From Segatella baroniae DSM 16972 = JCM 13447 (GTDB lineage Bacteria > Bacteroidota > Bacteroidia > Bacteroidales > Bacteroidaceae), in NCBI RefSeq assembly GCF_000426585.1, contig NZ_AUFQ01000003.1:1-64000 (forward strand): a stretch of DNA of 64,000 nucleotides, in the 5' to 3' direction. Each line of letters begins with the position of its first letter. Position 1 is the stretch's first letter. Shown here in pieces: positions 44,578 to 53,723 of the stretch. The notes beneath the pieces were generated by a model. That model did not search any database. It was not told the DNA's origin and worked only from the letters and a program-made list of their open reading frames with translations. The translations under genes and the position numbers were made by a program.

Positions 44578-46719
44578 ATGGCAGCATTAGGAACAATTAG
44601 AGGCAAGGGACCACTTTTGATAGGCATCATTGGTTTTGGTCTTTTTGCATTCATTGCTGAAGAAGCATTCCGCTCTTGTGAGGCTACTCAGAATGACAAA
44701 CGTCAGCAGGTCGGAGAAGTGTTGGGAGAGAAAATCAGTGTACAGGATTTTCAAAAGTTGGTTGATGAGTATTCTGAGGTTGTTAAAATGCAACAGGGAA
44801 CTCAAAGCTTAAATGAGGAGCAACTAAACCAAGTGAAAGATATGGTTTGGAACACTTATGTCCAAACCAAGATCGTTGAAAAAGAAGCAGATCATTTAGG
44901 CTTGGCCGTGACAAACTCCGAATTGCAGAACATACTGAAGGATGGTACAAACCCTATGTTGCTGCAGACTCCGTTTGTCAATCGGCAGACAGGACGCTTT
45001 GACGTGTCTGCTTTGCAGAAGTTCTTGGCAGACTACAAGGCGCAAAAGGGTGCAAATCCTCAGCTCGCACAGCAATATGAAACCATATACAAGTATTGGT
45101 CGTTCATTGAGAAAACCCTTCGTCAGCAAATTTTGGCTCAGAAATATCAAAGTTTGTTTGCACATTGTCTCCTTTCCAATCCTGTAGAAGCCAAAATGGC
45201 TTATAAGGAGGAAAATGAAGAGAGCAAAATAGAGCTGGCCTCTTTCCCATATTCGACCGTCGATGATTCCAAAATCAAGATAGAGGAGGCCGACCTGAAG
45301 GCAAAATATGACGAATTAAAACCGCGTTTCCAGCAATATGTCGAAAGTAGGGATATCAAGTATGTTGATATTCAAGTGACTCCATCTTCTGTAGACCGTC
45401 AGTCAATTCAAAAACAATTCAATGCGTATAGTAAAAATTTGGCAGCAGCAGCTGACCCAACGGATATTGTACGCAAGAGCACATCTTTGACAAGCTATCT
45501 CGGCATTCCTGTCTTGAAAACGGCATATCCTTTTGATATAGCAGACAGATTGGATTCCATGTCTGTAGGGCAAACCTACGGTCCCATAGAGAACAAGCAA
45601 GACAATACATTCAATGTGATAAAGTTGATGGCGAAGCAGCAGTTGCCTGATTCCATTCAGTATCGACAGATACAGGTTGGCGGAACAACTCTTGCCGAGG
45701 CTCACAAAACCGCTGATTCCATTTATTCTGCTTTGCAGAACGGTGCCGATTTTGAGGCACTGGCAAAGAAGTATGGTCAGACAGGAGAAAAAACTTGGTT
45801 GACGACAGCTCAATATCAAAACGCTCCCTCGCTGGACAAAGATACCAAAGAGTATATCATGGCTCTGAACACTTTGAATCCCAACGAGATTAAGAACCTG
45901 ACAATGGGACAAGGCAATGTCATCGTGCAGGTAATGGACCGCAGAGGCATGGTGAACAAGTACACCGCGGCAGTCATAAAGAAGACCATCGATTTCTCAA
46001 AAGATACTTATAGTGCTGCGTATAACAAGTTCAGCTCTTTTGTGAGTGCAAACCAAACTGGTGAAAATATCGAAAAGAATGCGGCCAAAAACGGCTATAG
46101 GGTGCAGGAAGCCAACGATGTGACCACAGCAAGTCATTATCTGGCCAACATTCATAGCACACGTGAAGCGTTGAAATGGCTTTTCGAAGCGAAAGAAGGT
46201 GACGTTTCCCCCATGTATGAATGTGGTGACAATGACCATCTTTTAGTTGTCGTGCTGGATAAGATTCATGCCATAGGCTACCGTTCACTAAGTGATTCAC
46301 GTGTCAGAGAAATGGTGAAGGCTGAAGTGATGAAAGACAAGAAGGCCGAAGCATTAATCGCCAAGCTTGGAGGTGTTTCAAATATGTCTGCTGCCAAAGC
46401 AAAGGGAGCAAAAGTATCGGTGGTAGACCAGATAACTTTTGCCGCACCAGCGTTTATCCCAGCTACAGGTGCAAGTGAACCAGCGCTTTCCGGCGCTGTT
46501 TCGGCAAGTGCCAAAGGAAAGTTCTCCAAAGCGCCTGTCAAAGGAAATGCAGGAGTTTATTTGTTCAAAGTTGCAGATAGGAAAATGCGTCCAGGCAAGT
46601 TTGATGAAAAGACCGAGGAGCAAAAGCTTCGTCAAAAGATTGCGCAATATGCCGGCAACTTTATGAATGAACTTTATATCAATGCCAAGGTTGTAGATAA
46701 CCGCTATTTATTCTTCTGA
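44578..46719 (+). CDS. PpiD/SurA-like membrane-anchored peptidyl-prolyl isomerase
   Basis: A 713-residue periplasmic chaperone with one N-terminal span (GPLLIGIIGFGLFAFIA, about 10-28). A SurA_N-like helical region follows (GEKISVQDFQKLVDEYSEVV). The parvulin domain is near residues 355-450 (IQYRQIQVGGTTLAEAHKTADSIYSALQNG, LAKKYGQTGEKTW). A long C-terminal region resembles a second, degenerate parvulin. It should assist folding of exported outer-membrane proteins at the inner membrane. MAALGTIRGKGPLL is the usual Bacteroidota N-terminus. A strong hairpin follows the gene. Confidence 0.92.
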   Translation: MAALGTIRGKGPLLIGIIGFGLFAFIAEEAFRSCEATQNDKRQQVGEVLGEKISVQDFQKLVDEYSEVVKMQQGTQSLNEEQLNQVKDMVWNTYVQTKIVEKEADHLGLAVTNSELQNILKDGTNPMLLQTPFVNRQTGRFDVSALQKFLADYKAQKGANPQLAQQYETIYKYWSFIEKTLRQQILAQKYQSLFAHCLLSNPVEAKMAYKEENEESKIELASFPYSTVDDSKIKIEEADLKAKYDELKPRFQQYVESRDIKYVDIQVTPSSVDRQSIQKQFNAYSKNLAAAADPTDIVRKSTSLTSYLGIPVLKTAYPFDIADRLDSMSVGQTYGPIENKQDNTFNVIKLMAKQQLPDSIQYRQIQVGGTTLAEAHKTADSIYSALQNGADFEALAKKYGQTGEKTWLTTAQYQNAPSLDKDTKEYIMALNTLNPNEIKNLTMGQGNVIVQVMDRRGMVNKYTAAVIKKTIDFSKDTYSAAYNKFSSFVSANQTGENIEKNAAKNGYRVQEANDVTTASHYLANIHSTREALKWLFEAKEGDVSPMYECGDNDHLLVVVLDKIHAIGYRSLSDSRVREMVKAEVMKDKKAEALIAKLGGVSNMSAAKAKGAKVSVVDQITFAAPAFIPATGASEPALSGAVSASAKGKFSKAPVKGNAGVYLFKVADRKMRPGKFDEKTEEQKLRQKIAQYAGNFMNELYINAKVVDNRYLFF

Positions 46720-46737
46720 TAGCAGCATATCTATAAG

Positions 46738-46776
46738 TGTCCCTCAAGAGTTCCATTGTCGAGCTTTTGAGGGACA
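46738..46776 (+). terminator. Terminator after the PpiD-like gene
   Basis: TGTCCCTCAA (46738-46747) and TTGAGGGACA (46767-46776) form a perfect 10-bp stem, 18 bp past the stop; the tail TTCTGTTT is moderately T-rich. 46777-46923 shows nothing recognisable. Confidence 0.7.
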
Positions 46777-46923
46777 TTCTGTTTCCAAGTGTACATCTTT
46801 CTCCCATCGTACGATTTCTATAATCGCAGTTATGATAAACAAACAAAGGGCAACTTCAGCCTTTTGGGCACGACAGGTATGGATGTTGATTCCCCATCGC
46901 AATGAAAAACCGTTATGCAAAGC

Positions 46924-47031
46924 CATCGATCATTCATGTGAAGACATCGGCTTCTTCTTAACAAACCATCAACTTCTTCGTAACAAGCCATCCGCTTCTT
47001 CGTAAGAATGATTGATACCTTCTTAATAAAC
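46924..47031. repeat. 22-bp-period tandem array upstream of the purine permease
   Basis: Three well-matched 22-bp units start with CATC at 46945, 46967 and 46989 and share CTTCTTC and TAACAA. Diverged units flank them at about 46924 and 47010-47031. Unlike the other arrays it lies between two plus-strand genes, 44 bp before an ATG, so it could also influence permease expression. Confidence 0.7.
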
Positions 47032-47074
47032 TATTGATTTTTCGATATAAAATTATTAATCATAGACAATTACT

Positions 47075-48382
47075 ATGCAAACAAAAATTTTAGAACGCTT
47101 TTTGGGGTTTAATCCCCACACAATGAGTCTCAAAACAGAAATTGTTGCCGGAGCAACGACGTTTCTTACCATGAGCTACATTTTGGCAGTAAATCCGTCC
47201 ATCTTGAGTTCTACGGGCATGGACAAGGCGGCCTTGTTCACCGCAACGGCAATCGCCTCTGCAATTGCGACTTTCCTATTAGCCTTCATGGCTAAATTGC
47301 CATTTGCCCAGGCACCAAGCATGGGATTGAATGCTTTTTTTGCTTATACATTGTGCCAAGCTATGGGTTATACCTGGCAGCAGTCCTTGGCCATCATGCT
47401 TATTGAAGGCATTCTCTTTTTGCTGATTACTTTTATCAACGTCCGTGAGCGCATCCTTGCCGCAATCCCTGAAAATCTTAGATTTGCAATATCGGCAGGA
47501 ATCGGCATGTTCATCGCCTTCATTGGTTTAAAGAACGCTGACATTATAGTTGCCAATCCAGCCACCTTCGTAGGCCTGGGCAAATTCACCCCTACCGCAA
47601 TATTGGGTGTGATAGCCATTGTCTTGAGCGGAATCTTGATGGCCAAGCAGGTCAAAGGGGCCCTTTTCTACAGTATCGTGATAGCAACCGTGGCCGGCAT
47701 TCCAATGGGAGTTACGGCAATACCCGATGGTTGGTTGCCTGTCTCTACACCCCAAAGCCTCAAACCGATATTCATGCAGTTTGATTTTGCGGGATTGCTT
47801 AATTTCAAAACGGCCTTGGTTGTGATATCTTTGCTTCTCGTCAATATATTCGATACGGTTGGAACACTGGTAGGTCTTGCTTATAAAACGAAGATTGTCA
47901 AAGAAGATGGTACGATTCCCCATATCAAGGAAGCCATGATGAGTGATGCAATCGGCACCACCTGTGGGGCTTTTCTGGGTTCCAGCACACTGACAACCTA
48001 CGTAGAGAGTGCTTCCGGCATTGCCGAAGGAGGAAAGTCCGGTGTAACCTCGGCTTTCGTCGCCCTGCTTTTCCTGCTGTCCTTGTTCCTTGCTCCCATT
48101 TTTCTTTTGATTCCCAGTGCAGCAACAAGTGGGGCTCTTGTGTTGGTTGGGGTGTTGATGATCGATAGTGTCAAGAAGATTAATTTGACAGACGTGAGTG
48201 AAGCATTCCCTGCTTTCATTACAATGATCACGATGGTATTATGCTATTCTATCGCCGACGGTATCTGTTTGGGTATCTTGAGCTTTGTGATATTGAAGGC
48301 ATGTACGGGACGCTGGAAAGAACTGAATCCCACTTTGGTCATCCTCTCTCTCCTATTCATTGTGAACTTCATATTTGGTTGA
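47075..48382 (+). CDS. NCS2 family purine (guanine/hypoxanthine) permease
   Basis: A 435-residue polytopic protein of the AzgA/PbuG branch of the NCS2 family. Signatures are ERFLGFNPHTMSLKTEIVAGATTFLTMSYILAVNPSIL, PFAQAPSMGLNAFFAYTL, NIFDTVGTLVGLAYKT and SSTLTTYVESASGIAEGGKSG. About 12-13 membrane spans are visible. It imports purine bases by proton symport. No purine riboswitch could be recognised upstream, where a 22-bp array and A/T-rich sequence lie instead. Confidence 0.93.
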   Translation: MQTKILERFLGFNPHTMSLKTEIVAGATTFLTMSYILAVNPSILSSTGMDKAALFTATAIASAIATFLLAFMAKLPFAQAPSMGLNAFFAYTLCQAMGYTWQQSLAIMLIEGILFLLITFINVRERILAAIPENLRFAISAGIGMFIAFIGLKNADIIVANPATFVGLGKFTPTAILGVIAIVLSGILMAKQVKGALFYSIVIATVAGIPMGVTAIPDGWLPVSTPQSLKPIFMQFDFAGLLNFKTALVVISLLLVNIFDTVGTLVGLAYKTKIVKEDGTIPHIKEAMMSDAIGTTCGAFLGSSTLTTYVESASGIAEGGKSGVTSAFVALLFLLSLFLAPIFLLIPSAATSGALVLVGVLMIDSVKKINLTDVSEAFPAFITMITMVLCYSIADGICLGILSFVILKACTGRWKELNPTLVILSLLFIVNFIFG

Positions 48383-48453
48383 GTCGTCAAGCAGTAGACA
48401 GTAAGACTCGGTATGGGGATTACCGACAGCAACCATCACAATGTAAAAAGACC

Positions 48454-48565
48454 AAGGCCTTCGGCCTAGTTTCTTGTCGTCATGTGCCAGACAGGGTAGC
48501 TCGCTGCGCTTGCAACCCTGTCCTGTAAAAGGACCAACCGCCAGGCGGTTGCATGTGCAGTGCAC
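48454..48565. repeat. Cluster of four successive dyads
   Basis: Four inverted repeats follow each other: AGGCC/GGCCT (48455-48467), GACAGGGT/ACCCTGTC (48490-48522), CAACCGCC/GGCGGTTG around one base (48535-48551), and GTGCA/TGCAC around one base (48555-48565). They precede the 22-bp array at 48594 and resemble REP/BIME-type extragenic palindromes. The first may end the permease mRNA. 48383-48453 is featureless. Confidence 0.6.
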
Positions 48566-48593
48566 CATGACTGTGTTGCAATGAGCCGAATTT

Positions 48594-48747
48594 GGGGGGA
48601 ATGGAAGATAAAAAGGGGCCAAATAGAAGACAAAAGAGCCGCAAATGGAAGGCGAAAGAGCCGTAAACAAACACTAAGAGGGCGGTAAATGTAAGACAGA
48701 AAGGCTGCAAATGAAAGGCCAAAGGGCGATGGCTAAAACGAGAAAGG
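48594..48747. repeat. 22-bp-period tandem array merging into the rsgA terminator
   Basis: Seven indel-free 22-bp units (boundaries at 48594, 48616, 48638, 48660, 48682, 48704, 48726). Several read GC-GCAAATG or GTAAAT early and AAGGC or GAAAG late. The GAGAAAGGCTGC at its end is one arm of the rsgA terminator, and an AAAGGCTGC copy also occurs inside the array (48699-48709), so the array looks like repeated copies of the hairpin arm. Confidence 0.8.
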
Positions 48748-48779
48748 CTGCGGGAATGATCTTCCTTGCAGCCTTTCTC
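48740..48779 (-). terminator. rsgA terminator
   Basis: GAGAAAGGCTGC (48740-48751) and GCAGCCTTTCTC (48768-48779) form a perfect 12-bp stem 44 bp after the rsgA stop. On the minus strand the tail is CGTTTT. Confidence 0.7.
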
Positions 48780-48823
48780 AATGATTGGAAATGCGTTTTG
48801 GCACAGTTGAAATTACACCACCC

Positions 48824-49756
48824 TTAATAAGCCTCTCGGTATTTGTTACTATCCTTGTCTTCAAGCATGCTGAGATAGCTTTGGTATCGACTCGCCGCGA
48901 TGTGGTGGTTCTCGACGGCGGCCAAAACGGCGCATCCCGGTTCATGGGTATGGGTGCAGTTGCTGAACCGGCAGCCTTCCGAAAACTTGAAAATCTCCTT
49001 GAAGTAGCTGGTCAGCTCCTCCGGTTCCATGTCAAACGTTCCGAACCCCTTTATCCCCGGCGTGTCTATCAGGTAGCCGCCTTCGGGCAGTTCCAGCATT
49101 TCGCTGAACGTTGTGGTGTGCATGCCCGTGTTGTGGGCGTCGCTGATTTCCGCTGTCCGCAAGTTGGCGTTGGGCAAAATCCGGTTGATCAAGGTCGACT
49201 TGCCCACGCCGCTGTTGCCACTGAGCAACGTTATCTTGTCTTGCAACAGGGGGATGAGTTGCCCTACGCCCTCTCCTGTGGCGGCGGAGATTTCATGACA
49301 CGCATAGCCGATGGTCTGATAGAGCGTCATCATCATGCGTTCGTAATGCAGTTCGTCCTCCGTCAACAGGTCGGACTTGTTGAAAATGAGGACAACCGGC
49401 ACGCGATAGGCCTCGGCCGAAGCCAGGAAGCGGTCTATAAAGATGGTGCTTGTCTGTGGATGGTTGACCGTCACGAGGAGGAAAGCCTGGTCGACATTGG
49501 CTGCAAGGATATGACTTTGCTTGCTCAAGTTCTGCGATTTGCGGATGATGTAGTTGCGGCGGTCTTCAATCGCAGAGATGAAAGCCGTTCCTTCCTGGTT
49601 TGCAACAAGTTCAACCCTGTCACCTACGGCGACAGGGTTGGTGCTTCGGATTCCTTTCAAGCGAAAGTTACCCTTTATTTTGCTTTCTATCACTTGCCCG
49701 TCGTCGGTCTTCACTGAATACCAACTGCCGGTATTTTTAATGACAAGCCCTTTCAA
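48824..49756 (-). CDS. rsgA: Ribosome small subunit-dependent GTPase A
   Basis: A 310-residue circularly permuted GTPase that checks 30S maturation. An OB-fold N-terminus ([19 protein letters not shown]) is followed by G4 FNKSDLL, then G1 [10 protein letters not shown], the switch region HTTTFSEM and G3 DTPGIKGFG. The permuted order is diagnostic. The C-terminal zinc knuckle is [14 protein letters not shown]. It follows frr by 20 bp in the same direction, a common pairing of ribosome-recycling and maturation functions. Confidence 0.97.
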   Translation of the reverse strand: MKGLVIKNTGSWYSVKTDDGQVIESKIKGNFRLKGIRSTNPVAVGDRVELVANQEGTAFISAIEDRRNYIIRKSQNLSKQSHILAANVDQAFLLVTVNHPQTSTIFIDRFLASAEAYRVPVVLIFNKSDLLTEDELHYERMMMTLYQTIGYACHEISAATGEGVGQLIPLLQDKITLLSGNSGVGKSTLINRILPNANLRTAEISDAHNTGMHTTTFSEMLELPEGGYLIDTPGIKGFGTFDMEPEELTSYFKEIFKFSEGCRFSNCTHTHEPGCAVLAAVENHHIAASRYQSYLSMLEDKDSNKYREAY

Positions 49757-49776
49757 TATGATGCAATGCTAATGGA

Positions 49777-50337
49777 TTATACCGTCATGATTTCCTTCTG
49801 CTTCTCTTCAAGCAGCGCATCGATCTTCTTGATGTACTTGTCATGCAGCTTCTGCAAATCGTCTTCGGCGTCCTTTTCCAGGTCTTCAGAGAGTCCGTCC
49901 TTGATTGCTTTCTTCAGTTTCTCTTTGATTTCAGCGCGTGCCGTTCGCACTTCGACCTTCGTCCTCTCTCCTATCTTGTTGCATTGCTTCACCAGTTCAC
50001 GGCGTCTTTCTTCCGTCGGCTGGGGTATTCCGAGGCGAATGATCTCGCCATTGTTCTCCGGTGTGATACCCACATCGCTGTCCATGATGGCTTTCTCAAT
50101 GTCTTTGATTGTTTTTCTGTCCCACGGGCGAATGGCGATTGTCCGAGCATCAGGCGCAGAAACATTAGCTACTTGATTCAAAGGAACCATTGAACCATAA
50201 CTGTTCACACGTATACCGTCCAGGATGGCTACGTTGGCACGGCCTGCGCGAATATGAGAGAGCTGGTCCTCAAGGTACATGGTAGCCATCTGCATGCGCT
50301 CTTCCGCATCATTCAATGTCGTCTTTACGTCTAACAT
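49777..50337 (-). CDS. frr: Ribosome recycling factor
   Basis: A 186-residue RRF with the L-shaped, coiled-coil-rich sequence. Signatures are LSHIRAGRANVAILDGIRVNSYGSMVPLNQVA, IAIRPWDRKTIKDIEKAIMDSDVG, LGIPQPTEERRRELVKQCNK and DALLEEKQKEIMTV. It releases mRNA and tRNA after termination together with EF-G. The start MLDVKTTLNDAEERM at 50337 is used; the in-frame Met at 50376 lies inside the -7 element and would lie upstream of the transcription start. Confidence 0.97.
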   Translation of the reverse strand: MLDVKTTLNDAEERMQMATMYLEDQLSHIRAGRANVAILDGIRVNSYGSMVPLNQVANVSAPDARTIAIRPWDRKTIKDIEKAIMDSDVGITPENNGEIIRLGIPQPTEERRRELVKQCNKIGERTKVEVRTARAEIKEKLKKAIKDGLSEDLEKDAEDDLQKLHDKYIKKIDALLEEKQKEIMTV

Positions 50338-50373
50338 AAGTCTTTTATGATATATTGATGGTGTTGTTTTAGA

Positions 50374-50404
50374 CAAAATTAGAGATTATTCTTTGATTCT
50401 CCAA
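50374..50404 (-). promoter_or_regulatory. frr-rsgA promoter
   Basis: TTG (50402-50404), 20 bp, TAATTTTG (50374-50381) on the minus strand, overlapping the end of the upstream fRMsr gene. The start near 50368 excludes the upstream Met for frr. Confidence 0.75.
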
Positions 50405-50864
50405 TAGTTTCTGCCAATATTTTAGCGATGGCTTCCAATTTCAGACCATCCGTCTGGTCAAATGTCTGCAAGGAAGTGCTGTCTATGTCGATGACGCCAA
50501 GCACTTCGCCCGACCGATGATGGCGGATGGGGACGACGATTTCGGAACGCGAAAGGGAGGAACAGGCGATGTGGCCGGCAAACTTTTCGACGTCGGGAAC
50601 AATCAAAGTGCGGTTCTCGCGCCATGCCGTTCCACAGACACCACGTCCTTTCGCGATGCGCATACAGGCCACAGGCCCCTGAAATGGGCCCAGCTGGAGT
50701 TCTTCACCATGCACCCAATAGAAGCCAACCCAGAAGAACGCTTCCGGAAATGCAGCCTTCATGGCCGCCGCAACATTGGCCAACAGGCCCACATGATTGG
50801 TCTCTCCGGCTGCCAGACTTCTGACCTGCGCTGTCAAGAGGTTGTATTTTTCGTTCTTATCCAT
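50379..50864 (-). CDS. msrC: GAF-domain free methionine-(R)-sulfoxide reductase
   Basis: A 161-residue stand-alone GAF protein. The three cysteines of the fRMsr site appear in GPVACMRIAKGRGVCGTAWRENRTLIVPDV and HIACSSLSRSEIVVPI; FWVGFYWV and GVIDIDSTSLQTFDQTD complete the family pattern. It reduces free methionine-R-sulfoxide. The start MDKNEKYNLLTAQV (50864) is chosen because the in-frame Met at 50903 lies in the promoter -7 box; a Met at 50882 remains possible. Confidence 0.9.
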   Translation of the reverse strand: MDKNEKYNLLTAQVRSLAAGETNHVGLLANVAAAMKAAFPEAFFWVGFYWVHGEELQLGPFQGPVACMRIAKGRGVCGTAWRENRTLIVPDVEKFAGHIACSSLSRSEIVVPIRHHRSGEVLGVIDIDSTSLQTFDQTDGLKLEAIAKILAETIGESKNNL

Positions 50865-50900
50865 CGACTGATACGATTGCATATACAAGCTATAGGTCGA

Positions 50901-50932
50901 CAAATATACGGCTATTATTTCTCTGTTACAAA
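50901..50932 (-). promoter_or_regulatory. fRMsr promoter
   Basis: TTTG (50929-50932), 20 bp, TATATTTG (50901-50908) on the minus strand; start predicted near 50895. It lies in the 64-bp divergent spacer with the lipoprotein gene at 50968, which has only an imperfect -7 (TACTTTCG). Confidence 0.8.
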
Positions 50933-50967
50933 TTATTTCCTTACTTTCGCATCAAAATGACATTTCA

Positions 50968-51420
50968 ATGAAAAAGCTTTTCCTCTTTGTTTCGGCCCTA
51001 ATCGTCTCGACATCGGTCACCATGTCCTGCAAATTCGCAAAGGAAGACAATCCCGGCGACACGGTGGCCGCCTCCGTTTTCGAGCCTTACGAACCGAAGG
51101 CGAAGCCCGATACCACCTCCGCCGCAATCGTTGCGTCCTCTACGAAGGACAGCGTGGGAATCTATTACATCGGCGAAGGGTCCGGCAAAGCGCAACTCCA
51201 ACTCCTTTCCTACCCCTCCCGAAAAGACACCACCCTATATTACAAGGCGCGCCGCGTGCGAGTGAAGGGAAGCGCGCAGATTGGAAACATCGTCAGAGTG
51301 GGCTTCTTCCACCTGCCGTCAGGCGACAGCATTGTCAATATGGTCGAGCAAATCAAGCCCGATGTGAGTGCTCCCGAGCCCGGCAAGCTCCGCAAAGACT
51401 TCCATCAAACCCAGGAATGA
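50968..51420 (+). CDS. Small uncharacterised lipoprotein
   Basis: A 150-residue protein I do not recognise. A signal peptide ends in lipobox VTMSC (Cys about 21). The mature part has a Pro/Glu/Thr/Ser-rich linker (to about 60), then a small beta-rich domain (SVGIYYIGEGSGKAQLQLLSYPSRKDTTLYYK, RVKGSAQIGNIVRVGFFHLPSGDSIVNM) with an OB-like feel. Probably envelope-anchored. Followed immediately by a bidirectional terminator. Confidence 0.75.
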   Translation: MKKLFLFVSALIVSTSVTMSCKFAKEDNPGDTVAASVFEPYEPKAKPDTTSAAIVASSTKDSVGIYYIGEGSGKAQLQLLSYPSRKDTTLYYKARRVRVKGSAQIGNIVRVGFFHLPSGDSIVNMVEQIKPDVSAPEPGKLRKDFHQTQE

Positions 51421-51423
51421 CAA

Positions 51424-51454
51424 AAAAGCCTCCCATCGTCCATGGAAGGCTTTT
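51424..51454. terminator. Bidirectional terminator between convergent genes
   Basis: AAAAGCCT/AGGCTTTT and CCAT/ATGG stack across one c-a mismatch with a 5-nt loop. T-rich tails on both strands serve the lipoprotein (stop 51420) and the GH36 gene (stop 51459). Confidence 0.88.
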
Positions 51455-51458
51455 CTGT

Positions 51459-53654
51459 TTATTGGGCTTCAAGATAGAGGATTCGACTTGCCCACGCCGT
51501 ATTCTTATGGTAATCCACATGATGCGTGTAGGGGATTTCGAGCCCTTGCGACATCAAGTAAGCGCCGCTGAAGCTCTTTCCTTCAAAAGCCAAAGGCTGG
51601 TTGTCTATACGGTTCAGCTCGTGCACCTTGTACATCTTGTCGGCGTCCAGACCAGCCATCTTGACGCGCGGAAGGTGCTGGTTGACAAATGTCTCCGTCT
51701 TCCACCAATAGAACACGGCCTTTTGGCGTGCGTCGTCCACGTACATCAGCGAGGCGACGCCCTTGTTTTCGTATGGACTTTGCAAGCGGTAGAGGTCTCC
51801 CATTTGCACGATCGGACGAATCTGCTTGTATTCCGCGATGGCATTCTTGCACAACGCCTTCTCTTCCTCGGTCATGTTCTTCGGCTGAATCTCCATGCCG
51901 AGGCGGCCGCTCATGGCCACGTCCACGCGATACTTCAACGGCACCAGCCTGTGGGTCTGGTGATTCGGCGACGCACTGATATGGCTGGCCATCGCAATGG
52001 CGGGAAAGAACAGGCTCGTCCCCCACTGCATGTAGACGCGCTGCAGGGCGTCGGTGTCGTCGCTGACCCAAAATTCATCAAACCAAGGCAGTATTCCCCA
52101 GTTGGCCCGACCGCCTCCGCTGGCGCAAGCTTGAATCGTCAGCAGCGGATATTTGGCCCGAATGCGCTCCAATGTCTTCTTCAGTCCCTCGTGATAGGCC
52201 ATATACAGGTGGCTCTGCTCCCCCATCGGAAGATACTGACTGCCATGGTTCATGATCGGCATGTTGGCATCCCACTTGATATAAGCTATCTCTGGATATT
52301 TTGTCATGAGGTCGTCCACGACGCCAAAGACGAAGTCCTGCACTTTCGGATTGGCCAGGTCGAGCACCAACTGCGTACCTCCACGTCCCAAGACAGCGGC
52401 ACGTTTCGGTGCCTTGACAATCCAATCGGGATGTTTTTCATATAGCTCGCTCACCGTATTCGTCATCTCCGGTTCAATCCAAATGCCGAACTTTACACCA
52501 TGTTTCTTGGCGTCACGCAGCAGTCCTTCAATGCCTTCAGGCAGCTTTTGCCTGTCCACAGCCCAGTCGCCGAGCGACGAATCGTCGGACTTGCGTGGAT
52601 ATTTCTCGCCGAACCAGCCGTCATCCATCACGAAAAGCTCACCGCCCATGTCCGCAATGTCGCGCATCATCTCGTCCATGCCTTGCTGGTTGATGTCGAA
52701 ATAGACCCCTTCCCAGCTGTTCAGCAAGATACGACGCTCCGTGTTGCCGTTGGCCAACATGTAGTTTCGCCCCCAACGATGGAAGTTGCGGGAAGCGCCG
52801 CTCAGTCCATCGCGGCTGTAAGTGAAGGCCAGCACGGGTGTTTCCAGCGACTGTCCCTTCTTCAGATGGCAGGCGGAATTGTCCTCGTTGATACCCGCAA
52901 AGAAGTAATGGTATTCCGTGTCGTCGGTTTCCACCTTCAGACGATAGTTGCCGCCATAGCACAGAGCCGCCCCGATGACGTCGCCGCTGTTCTCCTTGGC
53001 TTTGCCATCGAGCGAGAACATGATTTCCGAATGGTCTGTATGACTGTTGCGCACACCGTCTTTGTTCTTGATGATTAGCTGTCCGGGATTGAGTGGCTCT
53101 TCCACCACCCGTCCTTCATTGGCCCAGGAGCCATGGAGGTGGGTGGCCCAGACGTCACCGCGGCGGATGGGCATGCAGCCCGACGAGAATTGCGTCAACG
53201 TGACCTTTCCTTTCTCTTCACTCCGTATGGTGGCCCATGTTTCAATCATGTCCACATCGGCATAAGAGCGGTAATGCAAGTCTACATAGAGTGGATAGAC
53301 CGCGTCTTTCAGATGTACGACGGTCTCGGTTGTCTTGCCCTTTTGCATCACGTCACAGCCTGTCGCCACCAGCACGGTCGACATGTTGCCGTCGGCATGC
53401 GTCATGGCGAATGCGGTCTCAACGGGCGCATTCATTCCGTATGCAGGATAGATGTCCATTCGTCCGCCTGTCGGGACGGAGATGTTCTTCAGTTCGTTGC
53501 CGACCAACTTGTTGCCGAAGTACATGAACTCGGGCGACTTGCCCTTTTCCACATTCAAGACGAGCGTGATGTTCTTGGATTGTATCACGACATTCTCGGC
53601 CATCGACACAAACGGAGCCAATGACAGCAACACTATAAGTAGTTTCTTTCTCAT
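51459..53654 (-). CDS. GH36 alpha-galactosidase, exported
   Basis: A 731-residue enzyme with a Sec signal peptide (MRKKLLIVLLSLAPFVSMA). A beta-sandwich N-domain (to about 290) precedes the TIM barrel with NSWEGVYFDINQQGM, FVMDDGWFG, FGIWIEPEMTN, the nucleophile Asp in YIKWDANM, the CASGGGRANWGILPW loop and the acid/base Asp in FWVSDDTDALQR. It should remove alpha-galactose in the periplasm. No SusC/SusD pair is adjacent, so it is not in a classic utilisation locus. Confidence 0.92.
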   Translation of the reverse strand: MRKKLLIVLLSLAPFVSMAENVVIQSKNITLVLNVEKGKSPEFMYFGNKLVGNELKNISVPTGGRMDIYPAYGMNAPVETAFAMTHADGNMSTVLVATGCDVMQKGKTTETVVHLKDAVYPLYVDLHYRSYADVDMIETWATIRSEEKGKVTLTQFSSGCMPIRRGDVWATHLHGSWANEGRVVEEPLNPGQLIIKNKDGVRNSHTDHSEIMFSLDGKAKENSGDVIGAALCYGGNYRLKVETDDTEYHYFFAGINEDNSACHLKKGQSLETPVLAFTYSRDGLSGASRNFHRWGRNYMLANGNTERRILLNSWEGVYFDINQQGMDEMMRDIADMGGELFVMDDGWFGEKYPRKSDDSSLGDWAVDRQKLPEGIEGLLRDAKKHGVKFGIWIEPEMTNTVSELYEKHPDWIVKAPKRAAVLGRGGTQLVLDLANPKVQDFVFGVVDDLMTKYPEIAYIKWDANMPIMNHGSQYLPMGEQSHLYMAYHEGLKKTLERIRAKYPLLTIQACASGGGRANWGILPWFDEFWVSDDTDALQRVYMQWGTSLFFPAIAMASHISASPNHQTHRLVPLKYRVDVAMSGRLGMEIQPKNMTEEEKALCKNAIAEYKQIRPIVQMGDLYRLQSPYENKGVASLMYVDDARQKAVFYWWKTETFVNQHLPRVKMAGLDADKMYKVHELNRIDNQPLAFEGKSFSGAYLMSQGLEIPYTHHVDYHKNTAWASRILYLEAQ

Positions 53655-53671
53655 GGGAGTATTGATTTGTT

Positions 53672-53717
53672 ATAATAGAAAAAGGCATAGACCCACTGCG
53701 TGGCGGACCTATGCCTT
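53672..53717 (-). terminator. glmM terminator
   Basis: AAGGCATAG (53682-53690) and CTATGCCTT (53709-53717) form a perfect 9-bp stem with further inner pairing. The minus strand continues TTTCTATT. It lies 6 bp past the glmM stop. Confidence 0.85.
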
Positions 53718-53723
53718 GATATT

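Noticed and set aside
46777..47074. Purine riboswitch upstream of the NCS2 permease
   Set aside because: No three-way-junction consensus could be found; the spacer contains a 22-bp array and A/T-rich sequence only.
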